A stretch of 58,267 nt of DNA. Origin: a virus. The notes beneath the pieces are model-generated. The model worked only from the letters and a program-made list of their open reading frames with translations, did not search any database and had not been told where the DNA came from. The stretch's first letter is position 1. Every line of letters begins with the position of its first letter. Shown piece by piece: positions 12,472 to 21,139 of this stretch. The translations under genes and the position numbers were made by a program. The stretch lies in IMG/VR virus record IMGVR_UViG_3300036830_000166, positions 1-58,267 of that record; one strand, given 5' to 3'.

Positions 12472-15254
12472 GCCGATGCAAGCCCAGTTCGTGTTCCGGC
12501 TGCTCAATCGAAGGCCATGGAACAGATTTCAGCGCGATCGAGGGAACCGGATCGCTCGGTGTCCTCATCTGTGCCGAAGCCAGCGGCGAACTCGAAGCCC
12601 GCGACCAGCTCCCGCTACGCCCGTATGCGCCCAGCGGCTCCGTGCTCGAACGCACCTTTCGACGGATGGGCTACTCCCGCGCCCAGTTCTCGATCACCAA
12701 CACGCTCCGCTGCCGCCCGCGCAACAACTGGCTGGCGGGCGCGCCGTGGGAATGGTCGGCGTTGACGCACTGCCGGCCTAACTTAGACGCCGCGATCCGC
12801 GACCGGCGGCCACGTGCCATCCTCGCGCTGGGGGATACGGCGCTGCGGGAGCTGACAGGGGAGGCGGGGACGGCGCGGGGCGTGAGCCACTTGTGCGGGT
12901 ACGCGCTTCCGTCAGGTCGGTTCGCGGAGTTCCTTAAGGCGCCGGACGACGCGCCGATCCCGGTGATCCCGGCGTTCCACCCGGCGTTCATCCGGCGCGG
13001 CAAGGCGTCGCTGCAAGGCGTGTTCGCGCGCAACCTGCAACGGGCGGTGAACGTGGCGGCGGGGCGCGATCGTGAATGGACGTGGGGCATCGACCCGGAG
13101 GAGAAGGAGACGTATGGACAGCTCAGATATTCGCTACATCCTGGCCTTGACGAGGCGCGAGCATTTGCGCGAAGAGTTACGGAATCTCCGGAACGAACTC
13201 TCTCCTACGATATCGAGACTTTCGAGAGCGCTAGCCTTGATGAGGATGCTCGCGATGGATTTACAGATACCCGCATTCGACTCATCCAGTTCTCTATTGA
13301 ATCAGGCAGTGGAATCGCTCTCCCTTGGGAGGGAACTTATCGGGACATCGCTGGCGAGTTGCTACGAACCCCCAATGTCAAATGCGGCCACAACCTCTGG
13401 CTCTTCGACAACAAAGTCCTCGACGCCTGCGGCCAGCGCGAGGGACTCGACCTCCGACCACGAGGCGTGATCCACGACACGCTCCAGATGTTCCACCACT
13501 GGCAACCGGATCTCCCGGCGCACCTACAGTTCTGCGCCCAGTTCGTGCAGTTCCCGTTCCCGTGGAAACATTTGGCGGCCACCAACTTAGAGTTCTACGG
13601 ATGCGTCGACGTGGACGCGACGCTGCGCCTGTACACGTTCCTGCACCAACAACTCGACCGCGATCTCATCTGGGACTCGCCGTACGACGCGTCCGGCGAC
13701 TGTGTCGGCGGGTACGTGGGCCAGGTGGCGCAGGTCAGGCCGATCCTCGCGGCGATGGAGCGGCGGGGATTGCCTGTCGACGACGCCGAGCGGTTGAAGC
13801 TGGACGGGGAGTTCGATGCGGCGCAACAGGAGTTGGACGCGGCGCTGCAACTGAGAGTGCCGGAGGAAGTGCTGGGGCTGGAGCCGCGGCGCGGGAAGAA
13901 AGGGAACTATGATTACGGATACGTCAGGACGCCTAAAGATACTACAGGTCTTGTACTGCGGGCCTGTACCATCACCACGATTGATGAGAGCACTGGAGAG
14001 CCTTGCCGAAGGAGCGTTGAACGCTATTGCCGGGTCATTGCCTTCAACCCCAACTCTCCTGACCAGCTCAAACGATACATGGACGCTAGAGGTCACAAGC
14101 GTCCTAAATCCCGCGAACAAGACGACGAAGGCCACGACAAAGACACCACGGCGAAGAAAGAGTTAGTCCGGCTGGCGCATCGCAGCGGCGACGACTTCTA
14201 CCTCCGCGTGATCGAATATCGCGAACTCTCCAAAATGCGCGGCACCTACATCGACGGATTCGCGCCCCACGCCGACGGTCGCGTCCACACGACGTTCACG
14301 TTCGACACCGGCACGGGCCAGCTCACCTCCCGCAACCCGAACGCGCAGAACTTCCCCAAGCATGGTCGGCTCGCCAAGGCCATCCGCCGCATGGTCGCCG
14401 CGCCGCCCGGCCGCATCCTCGTCGAGTGGGACTACAAGGCCTACCACGTCCTCACCACTGGCTGGTGCGCCGAGGACGCCTCCTACATGCGGATGGCGCG
14501 GCTGGACATGCACTCATTCGTCGCGGGATGCTTCCTCGGCACATGGCAACCGCAAATCATGGAGGAGTCCGATGAGGAGCTTCGAGATCGCTTTCGATGG
14601 TTCAAGCAGGATAGCGACCGCAAACGTGTCCGTGATAAGCAAGCCAAGCCTTCCATTCTCGGAGTCGGCTTTGGAATGGGCGCTCGGCGACTGTATCAGG
14701 AGAACCTTGAGCACTTTTCTGGGGAGCGAGTTGCAAAGCATTTCCTCGATCTCCTGCACCGTCTTTTTCCGCGAGTCTTTGCGTGGCAGCAGCGTATCCG
14801 CCAGCAGGCCCACGAGCAACAGTACCTGCGCTCCCCGTTCGGCCACTTGCGACGGTTCTACGAAGTCTTCACTTGGGACTACAAATCGGCCACGTACAAA
14901 AACGGCGACCAGGCGGAGGAGGCGGTAGCGTTCCTGCCCGCCAACGTCGCGTTCGGCAACATCCGGCTCACGATGAAGGCGCTGGAACGCGCTGGGATCG
15001 CTGACCGCTATGGCCTGTGCAACACGATCCACGATTCGCTGATGTTCGACTTTCCCGCGCCGCTGCTGGAGCAACACATCGCCGAGGTGTACCCGATCCT
15101 GATCGCGCCGTCGCCGGTGCTGCGGAACTCGGTTACACCGGAAGGACTGTGGTGTGACGCGGAATGCAGTGCCGGGCCGAACTGGGCTTCAATGACTGAG
15201 AGGGAGGTCGCTCATGCGCCGACTGTGGCGTCTTCTGTTGCTGCGATGGTATAG
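12468..15254 (+). CDS. UDG-like domain fused to family A DNA polymerase, 928 aa
   Basis: Start GTG 12468 overlaps the previous stop (GTGA). Residues 1-205 resemble a family 4 uracil-DNA glycosylase: CKPSSCSGC and later LRCRP and LTHCRP supply four Cys for an iron-sulphur cluster. AEASGELEARDQ aligns with the GEAPG catalytic loop, and FHPAFIRR with the HPS/HPA motif. A 3'-5' exonuclease follows: SYDIETFE near 246, HNLWLFDN near 307, DVDAT near 381. Then family A motifs: A near 652 (VEWDYKAYH), B near 727-737 (KPSILGVGFGMG), C near 854 (TIHDSLMF). It should be the phage replicative polymerase, possibly sensing or removing uracil. Three internal stretches have lower GC3 than their flanks. Confidence 0.85.
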   Translation: MSRCKPSSCSGCSIEGHGTDFSAIEGTGSLGVLICAEASGELEARDQLPLRPYAPSGSVLERTFRRMGYSRAQFSITNTLRCRPRNNWLAGAPWEWSALTHCRPNLDAAIRDRRPRAILALGDTALRELTGEAGTARGVSHLCGYALPSGRFAEFLKAPDDAPIPVIPAFHPAFIRRGKASLQGVFARNLQRAVNVAAGRDREWTWGIDPEEKETYGQLRYSLHPGLDEARAFARRVTESPERTLSYDIETFESASLDEDARDGFTDTRIRLIQFSIESGSGIALPWEGTYRDIAGELLRTPNVKCGHNLWLFDNKVLDACGQREGLDLRPRGVIHDTLQMFHHWQPDLPAHLQFCAQFVQFPFPWKHLAATNLEFYGCVDVDATLRLYTFLHQQLDRDLIWDSPYDASGDCVGGYVGQVAQVRPILAAMERRGLPVDDAERLKLDGEFDAAQQELDAALQLRVPEEVLGLEPRRGKKGNYDYGYVRTPKDTTGLVLRACTITTIDESTGEPCRRSVERYCRVIAFNPNSPDQLKRYMDARGHKRPKSREQDDEGHDKDTTAKKELVRLAHRSGDDFYLRVIEYRELSKMRGTYIDGFAPHADGRVHTTFTFDTGTGQLTSRNPNAQNFPKHGRLAKAIRRMVAAPPGRILVEWDYKAYHVLTTGWCAEDASYMRMARLDMHSFVAGCFLGTWQPQIMEESDEELRDRFRWFKQDSDRKRVRDKQAKPSILGVGFGMGARRLYQENLEHFSGERVAKHFLDLLHRLFPRVFAWQQRIRQQAHEQQYLRSPFGHLRRFYEVFTWDYKSATYKNGDQAEEAVAFLPANVAFGNIRLTMKALERAGIADRYGLCNTIHDSLMFDFPAPLLEQHIAEVYPILIAPSPVLRNSVTPEGLWCDAECSAGPNWASMTEREVAHAPTVASSVAAMV

Positions 15255-16294
15255 GCCGACTGCGGAGTCGGAGTGGCCTGTCGTGCGTCTGCGCCAGCTG
15301 CTCGGATCTGATACAGGCCCAGTCCTGCGATGTCCACTCGGCTATCGCATGGCATGCACACCGGCTGCCACGCGCACGGCCCTCCAACCGGATCACACGC
15401 CGACCGCGCCATCGGCACCGACAGCGGATCCACCGCCGCGTCTGCGTCCACGAGTCGTCTACGCATCTCCTCCACTAGAAGGAGTATTTCCGATCGGATA
15501 CGGCTGCCCTGTGCCTGCGAAGGTTGAGCGATGGTTACATGGTGAAGAAGGGACGGCGTAACGTGATCGGCGTCGAGCAGATCGCACCACGCGTCGGCGT
15601 CCGGCTTGGTCTGGTCGGCGTACCACAGCGGCGTCCACTTGTCGCCGGAGAGTTTGCGCCATCCGCCCTTGCCGTCCGGTCGCTGGAACCGGTACTGCCC
15701 CGCGATGCACGGATGCTTCCAGCATCGCGCCCACGGCGACACGCGCCGGCCGCTCCGCTGCTGGCCGATATCGACTACATGCAGCATCATCGGCGCGTCC
15801 AGCATCACCATGTCGCCGATTACGGCCCACGAATGCGCCTCGCGGGCCAGCGTGTCGGCGTCGAATGCGTCGGCGGTGATCCAGCGGTGCAGAGTGCCGG
15901 AGTCGTCGGCCCACGACTGAGGGAGCCATGACGCTGTGGTGGGTGTGGTGCCTGGCAGGACTCGCGGTGGCCGGGTTAGAGTTAGCAGCGTTAATCGCGC
16001 AATGGCGGTCAGAGTCACGCCCAGCATCCCGGCCCAGTCCTGCGCCACCGTCCACGGGTCGCCGGTCAGCATGTCCAGTCCCGGCCGCGCCGCCTCGGAC
16101 AGAAACCGGGTACGCGCATCCGACCTTACAACCTCAATCGGTTCGGTGTTCGATAGTCGGAACACACCTTCGCGCAGACACGACCGGAACAATGACGCCG
16201 GACGCCATCGCAACACGCGCCACTGCCGCTCTAAAAGCCAGCGACGGGGGCAGGTCTGCCACTGGCGGAGATCCGAGGCGGACACGGTGAACAT
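15212..16294 (-). CDS. PD-(D/E)XK nuclease-like protein with Cys cluster, 360 aa
   Basis: Encoded opposite to its plus-strand neighbours and overlapping the polymerase end by 43 bases. The start at 16294 follows GTGGGGA; an upstream ATG at 16327 is possible. The N-terminus FTVSASDLRQWQTCPRRWLL is the hallmark opening of RecB/Cas4/AddB-type nucleases. The C-terminus has SACDPVGGPCAWQPVCMP, matching the trailing Cys residues of an iron-sulphur cluster, with the first Cys at QTCP. The core strand VVDIGQQRSGR may carry the catalytic Asp, but the full E-x-K is unclear. It probably processes DNA ends in replication or recombination, or counters host defence. Confidence 0.65.
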   Translation of the reverse strand: MFTVSASDLRQWQTCPRRWLLERQWRVLRWRPASLFRSCLREGVFRLSNTEPIEVVRSDARTRFLSEAARPGLDMLTGDPWTVAQDWAGMLGVTLTAIARLTLLTLTRPPRVLPGTTPTTASWLPQSWADDSGTLHRWITADAFDADTLAREAHSWAVIGDMVMLDAPMMLHVVDIGQQRSGRRVSPWARCWKHPCIAGQYRFQRPDGKGGWRKLSGDKWTPLWYADQTKPDADAWCDLLDADHVTPSLLHHVTIAQPSQAQGSRIRSEILLLVEEMRRRLVDADAAVDPLSVPMARSACDPVGGPCAWQPVCMPCDSRVDIAGLGLYQIRAAGADARQATPTPQSAYTIAATEDATVGA

Positions 16295-16325
16295 ACGTCC
16301 CCACAATATCACCAATCCGGTACGC

Positions 16326-16505
16326 ATGGATGATCCGTGCTACCGCTGCGACGGGCGCTGGAAGCTCCTGCGCGTGACGCCGGACGACTTGGATCGCATG
16401 GTGGAGTGGGGCGTGGAACTGATCGTCAAATGTCGCGGCTGCGGCATCCTTAGCGCCGCTACTCGTCGCCGACCGGGGGCGGAGGAACAGTCCGAGGGCG
16501 TTTGA
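16326..16505 (+). CDS. small zinc-ribbon protein, 59 aa
   Basis: The product begins MDDPCYRCDGRWKLLRV and has a second pair in VKCRGCGIL, a four-Cys zinc ribbon of about 30 residues. The start at 16326 lacks a clear ribosome site. A GTG at 16287 after GAGGCGG would add 13 residues, and either is possible. It is divergent from the nuclease gene and its end overlaps the convergent late gene by 47 bases. The function is unknown. Confidence 0.55.
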   Translation: MDDPCYRCDGRWKLLRVTPDDLDRMVEWGVELIVKCRGCGILSAATRRRPGAEEQSEGV

Positions 16506-18009
16506 AGCGGTCGTAGAGTTCCGCGCCAGCCTCGCCCCCAACCGCGTATCCCAGCAGCGGGTGACCCATCGCCGATCCCATAGACCCGCCGACCACTTTC
16601 CCTCCGAGACGGGCTGCCTTACGAGCCATCGTGCCCTTCTCCGGCGGCTTGGGCGGCTTGGGCCTCGGCAACTCCTTCACTTCCGGCACCTTCTTGCTGA
16701 TCTCCGCAGCCTCGCCTGCAATGCGTTTCGCGGCCAACGGCAGATGCGGCTTGGCGCCATGCTCGGTGTAGCGGCGTAACTGGTTCGACATGTACTCATT
16801 GCCGCGGCCCATAACCTGCGGCTCCAAGAAGTTGGCGTCGAGTGCTTTGTGTGCGCGAGCCAACGGGGACTTGGGATCGACCCAATCCTGACGGAACTGA
16901 CGCTCAGACGATTTCAGCGCCGTGTATTGGTCGCCCAGCTTGCGGGACTCGGCGGCCTTGGTAAGTTGCGAGTCCAATCCCTCCTGCACCGACTTCAACG
17001 CTTGGTACACGTTGCCGGGGAGGTTCCCCTGCGCCAGCTTGTCGCCGATCGCGGAGTAGTGTACGCGGGCCGTGTCGAACGGTAACTCTCCCGTGCCTGG
17101 GATGGCCTTCAACTCGCCCCCCGCACCTTCCATGAACTCCTGTATCCCCATCTCCTTCGCCAGATCGTTGAACACTTTCAGTGACGAGGGGCTTCCCTTG
17201 AGATACTTGGCCTTCGCATCTTCAATCTGGTTGAACGCGGCAGCGGGGTCAAGTTGCGCCCCCTCCATCCCTTGGCGGAACTGGCCCCAACGCTGATCCA
17301 GCGACGACCGTGCGCGGGTGTACGTCTCCTGTAGATTCTGGTGCAACTCCTTCACGGTGCCCTTTGCCGCAGCGTCCAGCCGCGCCTTACGCTGCACCTG
17401 CGCGGTGGCGTCACGGTACCCACGATTGGCCTTCTCGATGGCCTCGACGCGCTCTGGTGTGACCTCGGATGCGGGAGGCTCTGGCACCGTCTTTCCGCGC
17501 GGCGTGGCGGTCGTGGCCTCGGAGCTCCCAGACGGCTCCGCACCCGCCTCGTGCATGATCCCAGCCGTGAGGGCGTCCCCAGCGAGGTTAGCGGGATCCT
17601 TCGCCCAATCCTTGGCCGCAGCGACGATCTGGCCCGGCGGCCCGTACTTCCACGCCCGCGCCAGTGTCTCTTTCGGCCCGGCGAAGGGATGCGGGCCTGA
17701 CATTCTTCGCACCAGATCGGCATGCTCTGGCGTCCCACGCTCAGTCATGGCGATAGCTCCGCTGATCGTCTGGTTGAGGCTGTGGCCAGTGTCGCCGACG
17801 CGCTTGCTGGTACGAGCGAGGAACGACTGGTCGGGGTCGGCGTCGGGATCGCCTGCGAGGTAGGACTCGTGCATGGCGACGGATGGCTTGGCTATCGCGG
17901 GAGGTGTGATGGGACTGGATGCACTGGGCAGTGTCGCAATGGACGCGTAAGGATCGTTCTTGGTCGACGGTTCGGCGGTAGCAATGGATGCGTAGGGGTC
18001 TTGCGGCAT
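16459..18009 (-). CDS. large helical virion or ejection protein candidate, 516 aa
   Basis: Last gene of the late operon. The N-terminus contains the heptad-like repeat DPYASIAT twice. The middle is long and helical (PERVEAIEKANRGYRDATAQ, KSVQEGLDSQLTKAAESRKL). Near the C-terminus comes a Lys/Pro-rich linker and a Gly-rich hydrophobic helix (LGGKVVGGSMGSAMGHPLLG), and the protein ends TVPPPPVGDE. Helical bulk, a membrane-compatible Gly-rich segment and the position at the end of the tail genes fit an internal or ejection protein of a short-tailed phage. No lytic transglycosylase motif is visible. The start overlaps the upstream stop as ATGA. Confidence 0.55.
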   Translation of the reverse strand: MPQDPYASIATAEPSTKNDPYASIATLPSASSPITPPAIAKPSVAMHESYLAGDPDADPDQSFLARTSKRVGDTGHSLNQTISGAIAMTERGTPEHADLVRRMSGPHPFAGPKETLARAWKYGPPGQIVAAAKDWAKDPANLAGDALTAGIMHEAGAEPSGSSEATTATPRGKTVPEPPASEVTPERVEAIEKANRGYRDATAQVQRKARLDAAAKGTVKELHQNLQETYTRARSSLDQRWGQFRQGMEGAQLDPAAAFNQIEDAKAKYLKGSPSSLKVFNDLAKEMGIQEFMEGAGGELKAIPGTGELPFDTARVHYSAIGDKLAQGNLPGNVYQALKSVQEGLDSQLTKAAESRKLGDQYTALKSSERQFRQDWVDPKSPLARAHKALDANFLEPQVMGRGNEYMSNQLRRYTEHGAKPHLPLAAKRIAGEAAEISKKVPEVKELPRPKPPKPPEKGTMARKAARLGGKVVGGSMGSAMGHPLLGYAVGGEAGAELYDRFKRPRTVPPPPVGDE

Positions 18010-19658
18010 CAGTCGCCTACCTTGTACCCGTGCGACTTGATGTCGGCTTTGATGTCGTCGTCAGACTTGCCGCGGTTCTGTGGCAGCTTCTTCGCGGCGG
18101 CGAGGGACACCGTTTTCCCGTTAGATGGCTTGCTTGGCGGGGGCGGCACGGTCTTACCGTGCGTCTTAGTGTCCAAGTCGTCCTTGTACTCCTCCTCGAC
18201 GCGATCTACATGATCCTTCAAGATGCCGACCTTTTGGTCGCCGAGATCCACCATCTGGCGCATCTGCTCCGGCGTCAACGTCACGCCGCTCAGATACCCG
18301 TCATCGCTGAACTTGGCTCCCAGCTTGGCCAGCCAAGGCGCGGATGACGTGGCTTCATCCCACACCGCCCGCGTGATCCGGGCGCCTTTCTGCGCGCCCA
18401 GCGTCATGCCGATGTGGTTGGCGACGAGCGACAGCATCGCCTGCTGGTCACCCTTGAGGCCCGCGTCCAAGTTTTGGTGCATCGTCGTCTGGCGATCGAT
18501 GGCAGAGTCGTAGTCCGACCGCGCCTTTTTGACTTCTTTCTGCGCGGCGGCGTAATCGCTGCGGTCGAGTGCATGCTGGAACGCCAGCGTAGACGCAGTG
18601 ATCTGGTGCTGAAACCTGCGATCGTCTCGCGCATCTTGCGCCGCCTCGTGCGCCTTCTCAACCTTCTTCGCTGAGTCGTAGATCGCCTTGGCCTCCGGGG
18701 GCATCGTAGTGGGGTCGGTGTAATACTCATTCGTTGCTGGGTTCTTGACGCCGACCAGCATTCCATCCTTGAAATCCGGCTGCATCTCTTTGCCCGCACC
18801 TTTGGGCGTCACTCCGGCCTTGGTCATCATGGCCTTCTCGACATCCTCCGGCGACATTTGCGGGAATGCGTCATGGAGGTCGTCGCGGAACCGCTTCAGG
18901 TCGTTGACGTGGTAGCGTGGATCGGCCTCGGCGGTCAGCTTGTCACGGTATTCCTGATCCTTGATCCGGCGGGCATCCTGCTCCTTCATCGACGCGGCAT
19001 CGGAGTCCCGTTGCGCGGCCTCCATGAGCGGGTTGCTGGACGGCGCGGTTGGCGGAGTCGGAGTCGCGGAGGCCGCCGTTGGTGCTCCCGTGGGCGGAGG
19101 CGGCACCGTCCCGGATTGTGGTGACGGCGGCGCGGCTCCTTGCGGCGGCGGTGGCACGGTCGGCGAACCCTGCTGTGTTGATGGCCCGGCAGGCTGCCCT
19201 ATCGCCGCGTCGTGATGCGCGATCACATGCTTCATCGCTCCGGCCATCTGCTGCACCAGTGGCTTGGCCTGCTTCGACTTCCCTGCAATCTTGCCGTACT
19301 CGGCCATCTCTTTGTCGCCATTAACTTTCAGCTTGGCGATCTCGTCCGGCGTCATCGGCTGGCCTGTCACCGGATCCTTGCCCGTGCGGGACGCCGCCAT
19401 GTATTTGCTGTACCAGGATTTGGCATTGGCTGAACGGCGTTGCGCGTCTGCCATAACCTCGTCGTGGTGCTGTTGCAACGCCTTGTCGATGGCAGGCGTG
19501 CCGCCACCACTCAGCCGTGAAATGATGCTGCGGAACTTGTCCATCCCGCCGCCGTTGCCCGCTCCCTGTACATCTACCGCGGGATCGCCGGACGGCGGTG
19601 CGGCCACCGTCGGCGTGCCTTGCGTCGCTGGTTGTTGTGGCGGCATAGTGAGAGTCAC
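18009..19658 (-). CDS. Pro-rich coiled-coil virion protein candidate, 549 aa
   Basis: A long, mostly helical protein with strongly charged helices (DLKRFRDDLHDAFPQMSPED, QDARDDRRFQHQITASTLAF). Disordered Pro/Ala/Thr linkers contain TVPPPP three times. A SAP- or LEM-like small helical unit may end the protein (LPQNRGKSDDDIKADIKSHG). Together with the next gene it resembles the internal core or ejection proteins that follow the tail genes in podoviruses. No enzymatic motif was seen. It begins three bases downstream of the preceding stop. Confidence 0.5.
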   Translation of the reverse strand: MTLTMPPQQPATQGTPTVAAPPSGDPAVDVQGAGNGGGMDKFRSIISRLSGGGTPAIDKALQQHHDEVMADAQRRSANAKSWYSKYMAASRTGKDPVTGQPMTPDEIAKLKVNGDKEMAEYGKIAGKSKQAKPLVQQMAGAMKHVIAHHDAAIGQPAGPSTQQGSPTVPPPPQGAAPPSPQSGTVPPPPTGAPTAASATPTPPTAPSSNPLMEAAQRDSDAASMKEQDARRIKDQEYRDKLTAEADPRYHVNDLKRFRDDLHDAFPQMSPEDVEKAMMTKAGVTPKGAGKEMQPDFKDGMLVGVKNPATNEYYTDPTTMPPEAKAIYDSAKKVEKAHEAAQDARDDRRFQHQITASTLAFQHALDRSDYAAAQKEVKKARSDYDSAIDRQTTMHQNLDAGLKGDQQAMLSLVANHIGMTLGAQKGARITRAVWDEATSSAPWLAKLGAKFSDDGYLSGVTLTPEQMRQMVDLGDQKVGILKDHVDRVEEEYKDDLDTKTHGKTVPPPPSKPSNGKTVSLAAAKKLPQNRGKSDDDIKADIKSHGYKVGD

Positions 19659-19660
19659 CT

Positions 19661-20245
19661 TTATCCGAAGATCACGTCCAGCGCATCGGACGCCAGATTG
19701 CCCGTGGACTGGGCTTTCTGCTGGTGCAGGGCGTCCGACGTGGTGCGCGAATCCCCGGCCAGTTTCGTCAGGTCGCCCGCCGCCTGCCCGCCCAGTCCCA
19801 GCAGGTTGCCCGCCTGCGACGCAAGCGTGCTCCCCACAGCGGTCGCGCCTGTGGCAGCCTTCGACTTGGCATCGTTCACCGCCGCGTCGATCGAGGCGCG
19901 CTTGGAATCCTCCAGCGTCTGCGTGGTCGCGTTGACGCCGCCGCCGCGCGCCGTACCGCTCCCGGCGATCTGGCGCTTGGCTGCGTCCGTCTGCTGCGTC
20001 GCCGCGTTCACCGTCGGCGCGACGGCGCTGAGTGTCGCAGCCCGGTCGCCGCCGAGTAACTTGGAGTAGTAGCCGCCCGCCTGGCCAAGGAGGTCTGAGG
20101 CCGCGCCAGTCGAGTTCTTGCCCGTGTTCATGCCGAAGTTGAACAGGTTGGAGAGATCGCCGAATCCGGCGAGCTGCTGCTTGCGATCGGTCTTGGCCCC
20201 CGATCCACCGAACACGTTCCCGATGTCTGAGGCGAGGCCGCTCAT
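19661..20245 (-). CDS. Ala/Gly-rich virion protein candidate, 194 aa
   Basis: The start at 20245 overlaps the acetyltransferase stop as ATGA, so the longer frame to 20335 is rejected. The sequence is Ala/Gly/Thr-rich with heptad-like stretches (NAATQQTDAAKRQIAGSG, QAGNLLGLGGQAAGDLTKLA), and no charged catalytic motif. This composition is typical of small internal virion proteins such as the T7 gp14 class, which form part of the ejection channel. The role is inferred from composition and position only. Confidence 0.5.
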   Translation of the reverse strand: MSGLASDIGNVFGGSGAKTDRKQQLAGFGDLSNLFNFGMNTGKNSTGAASDLLGQAGGYYSKLLGGDRAATLSAVAPTVNAATQQTDAAKRQIAGSGTARGGGVNATTQTLEDSKRASIDAAVNDAKSKAATGATAVGSTLASQAGNLLGLGGQAAGDLTKLAGDSRTTSDALHQQKAQSTGNLASDALDVIFG

Positions 20246-20658
20246 TGCGTCATATACACCGGAGACTTGATCCGTGTCATCCCGCGCTCCTTGCACATCT
20301 TCTCGGCGAACGGTGAGTCGGCGATGACCATCCATCCGCGCGCCTTTACGCCTTGGAGAAACGCTACCATCTGATCCGCGAGTTGCTGGGCGATCCCGCT
20401 GCCACGCTCGTCGGCGTTAACGTATTGAGGCTCGGCGTGGGGCAGGAGTTGAAGCACGTGAAAGCCGATCATCCGGTCGCCGCGATACGCAACCAGCACG
20501 CGGCTGTAGGTGCGGCTGAGACTCATCCAGCCGCGTTGAATGCACACGTCGTCGATAGCATCCCATTCGGCCTTCGTCGCGGGTCGCGGCGCATCTCTCG
20601 CGTCTGGCCCGTCGATCCACTCGAACCGCACATCCTGCGCTGCGTCGTCGTCTGCCAT
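20242..20658 (-). CDS. GNAT-family N-acetyltransferase, 138 aa
   Basis: Residues 80-100 contain YVNADERGSGIAQQLADQMV, the motif A loop (R/Q-x-x-G-x-G/A) that binds the pyrophosphate of acetyl-CoA. It follows a strand ending GFHVLQLLPHAEPQY, and a C-terminal strand (GWMVIADSPFAEKMCKERGM) completes the fold. GNAT genes are seen among the tail genes of several podoviruses, where the substrate is unknown. Its location between virion genes suggests modification of a host or virion protein. Confidence 0.7.
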   Translation of the reverse strand: MADDDAAQDVRFEWIDGPDARDAPRPATKAEWDAIDDVCIQRGWMSLSRTYSRVLVAYRGDRMIGFHVLQLLPHAEPQYVNADERGSGIAQQLADQMVAFLQGVKARGWMVIADSPFAEKMCKERGMTRIKSPVYMTQ

Positions 20659-20670
20659 CGCTGGCCTCCC

Positions 20671-21108
20671 TTACTGTACGAATCCCGTTACCAGCGCCGA
20701 ATCGCCATTGTTGTCGGCGTCGATATAGAACTGGTAGCCGGAGAATGTGTCCCGCACTCTGGGCGCGCTGCTGATGAATATCGTCTGCCCCGGCAGCAGC
20801 ACGGCCACCATGGCGCCGTAGTCGTCCCGGTTGCCGAGTCCCTGCACGCCCTTACGCATGATATACACGTTGCCTGCGTTGGTCTGAAGGCCGTCTGTGT
20901 TGGCCTTGAATCCCTGAAACATGAGTTGCTGGAAGCACGACGTGTACTCGTCGCTGCTGGCGGTCGTGGCCGTCTCCGGCGCGTTGACCGACGAGGGATC
21001 GACCAGTGACATGATACCGACGGGCGTGCCTGCCGCCGCCACGACGATCAGCCCCAGCGGCCACGTCGGGCCCGACTTCCAGTCCTTCATTACCGATTGC
21101 GTCGCCAT
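20671..21108 (-). CDS. virion protein candidate, 145 aa
   Basis: Rich in Thr, Val and Gly with predicted strands (GNVYIMRKGVQGL, YGAMVAVLLPGQTIFISSAP, YQFYIDADNNGDSALVTGF). A soluble beta-rich protein of this size in the late operon fits a minor virion or decoration protein. GGAGAT precedes the ATG. The family was not recognised. Confidence 0.5.
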   Translation of the reverse strand: MATQSVMKDWKSGPTWPLGLIVVAAAGTPVGIMSLVDPSSVNAPETATTASSDEYTSCFQQLMFQGFKANTDGLQTNAGNVYIMRKGVQGLGNRDDYGAMVAVLLPGQTIFISSAPRVRDTFSGYQFYIDADNNGDSALVTGFVQ

Positions 21109-21139
21109 GGTGATCTCCTCTTACTCTAATTCGATTGGT

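Noticed and set aside
15214-15561. Plus-strand 115-codon frame after the polymerase
   Set aside because: Good ribosome site, but it lies opposite the PD-(D/E)XK gene and its product is low-complexity Pro/Ala/Arg. Kept only as a finding.
15928-16290. Plus-strand 120-codon frame with a hydrophobic start
   Set aside because: Antisense to the N-terminal half of the nuclease gene and turns into Ser/Pro/Arg low complexity; not listed as a gene.
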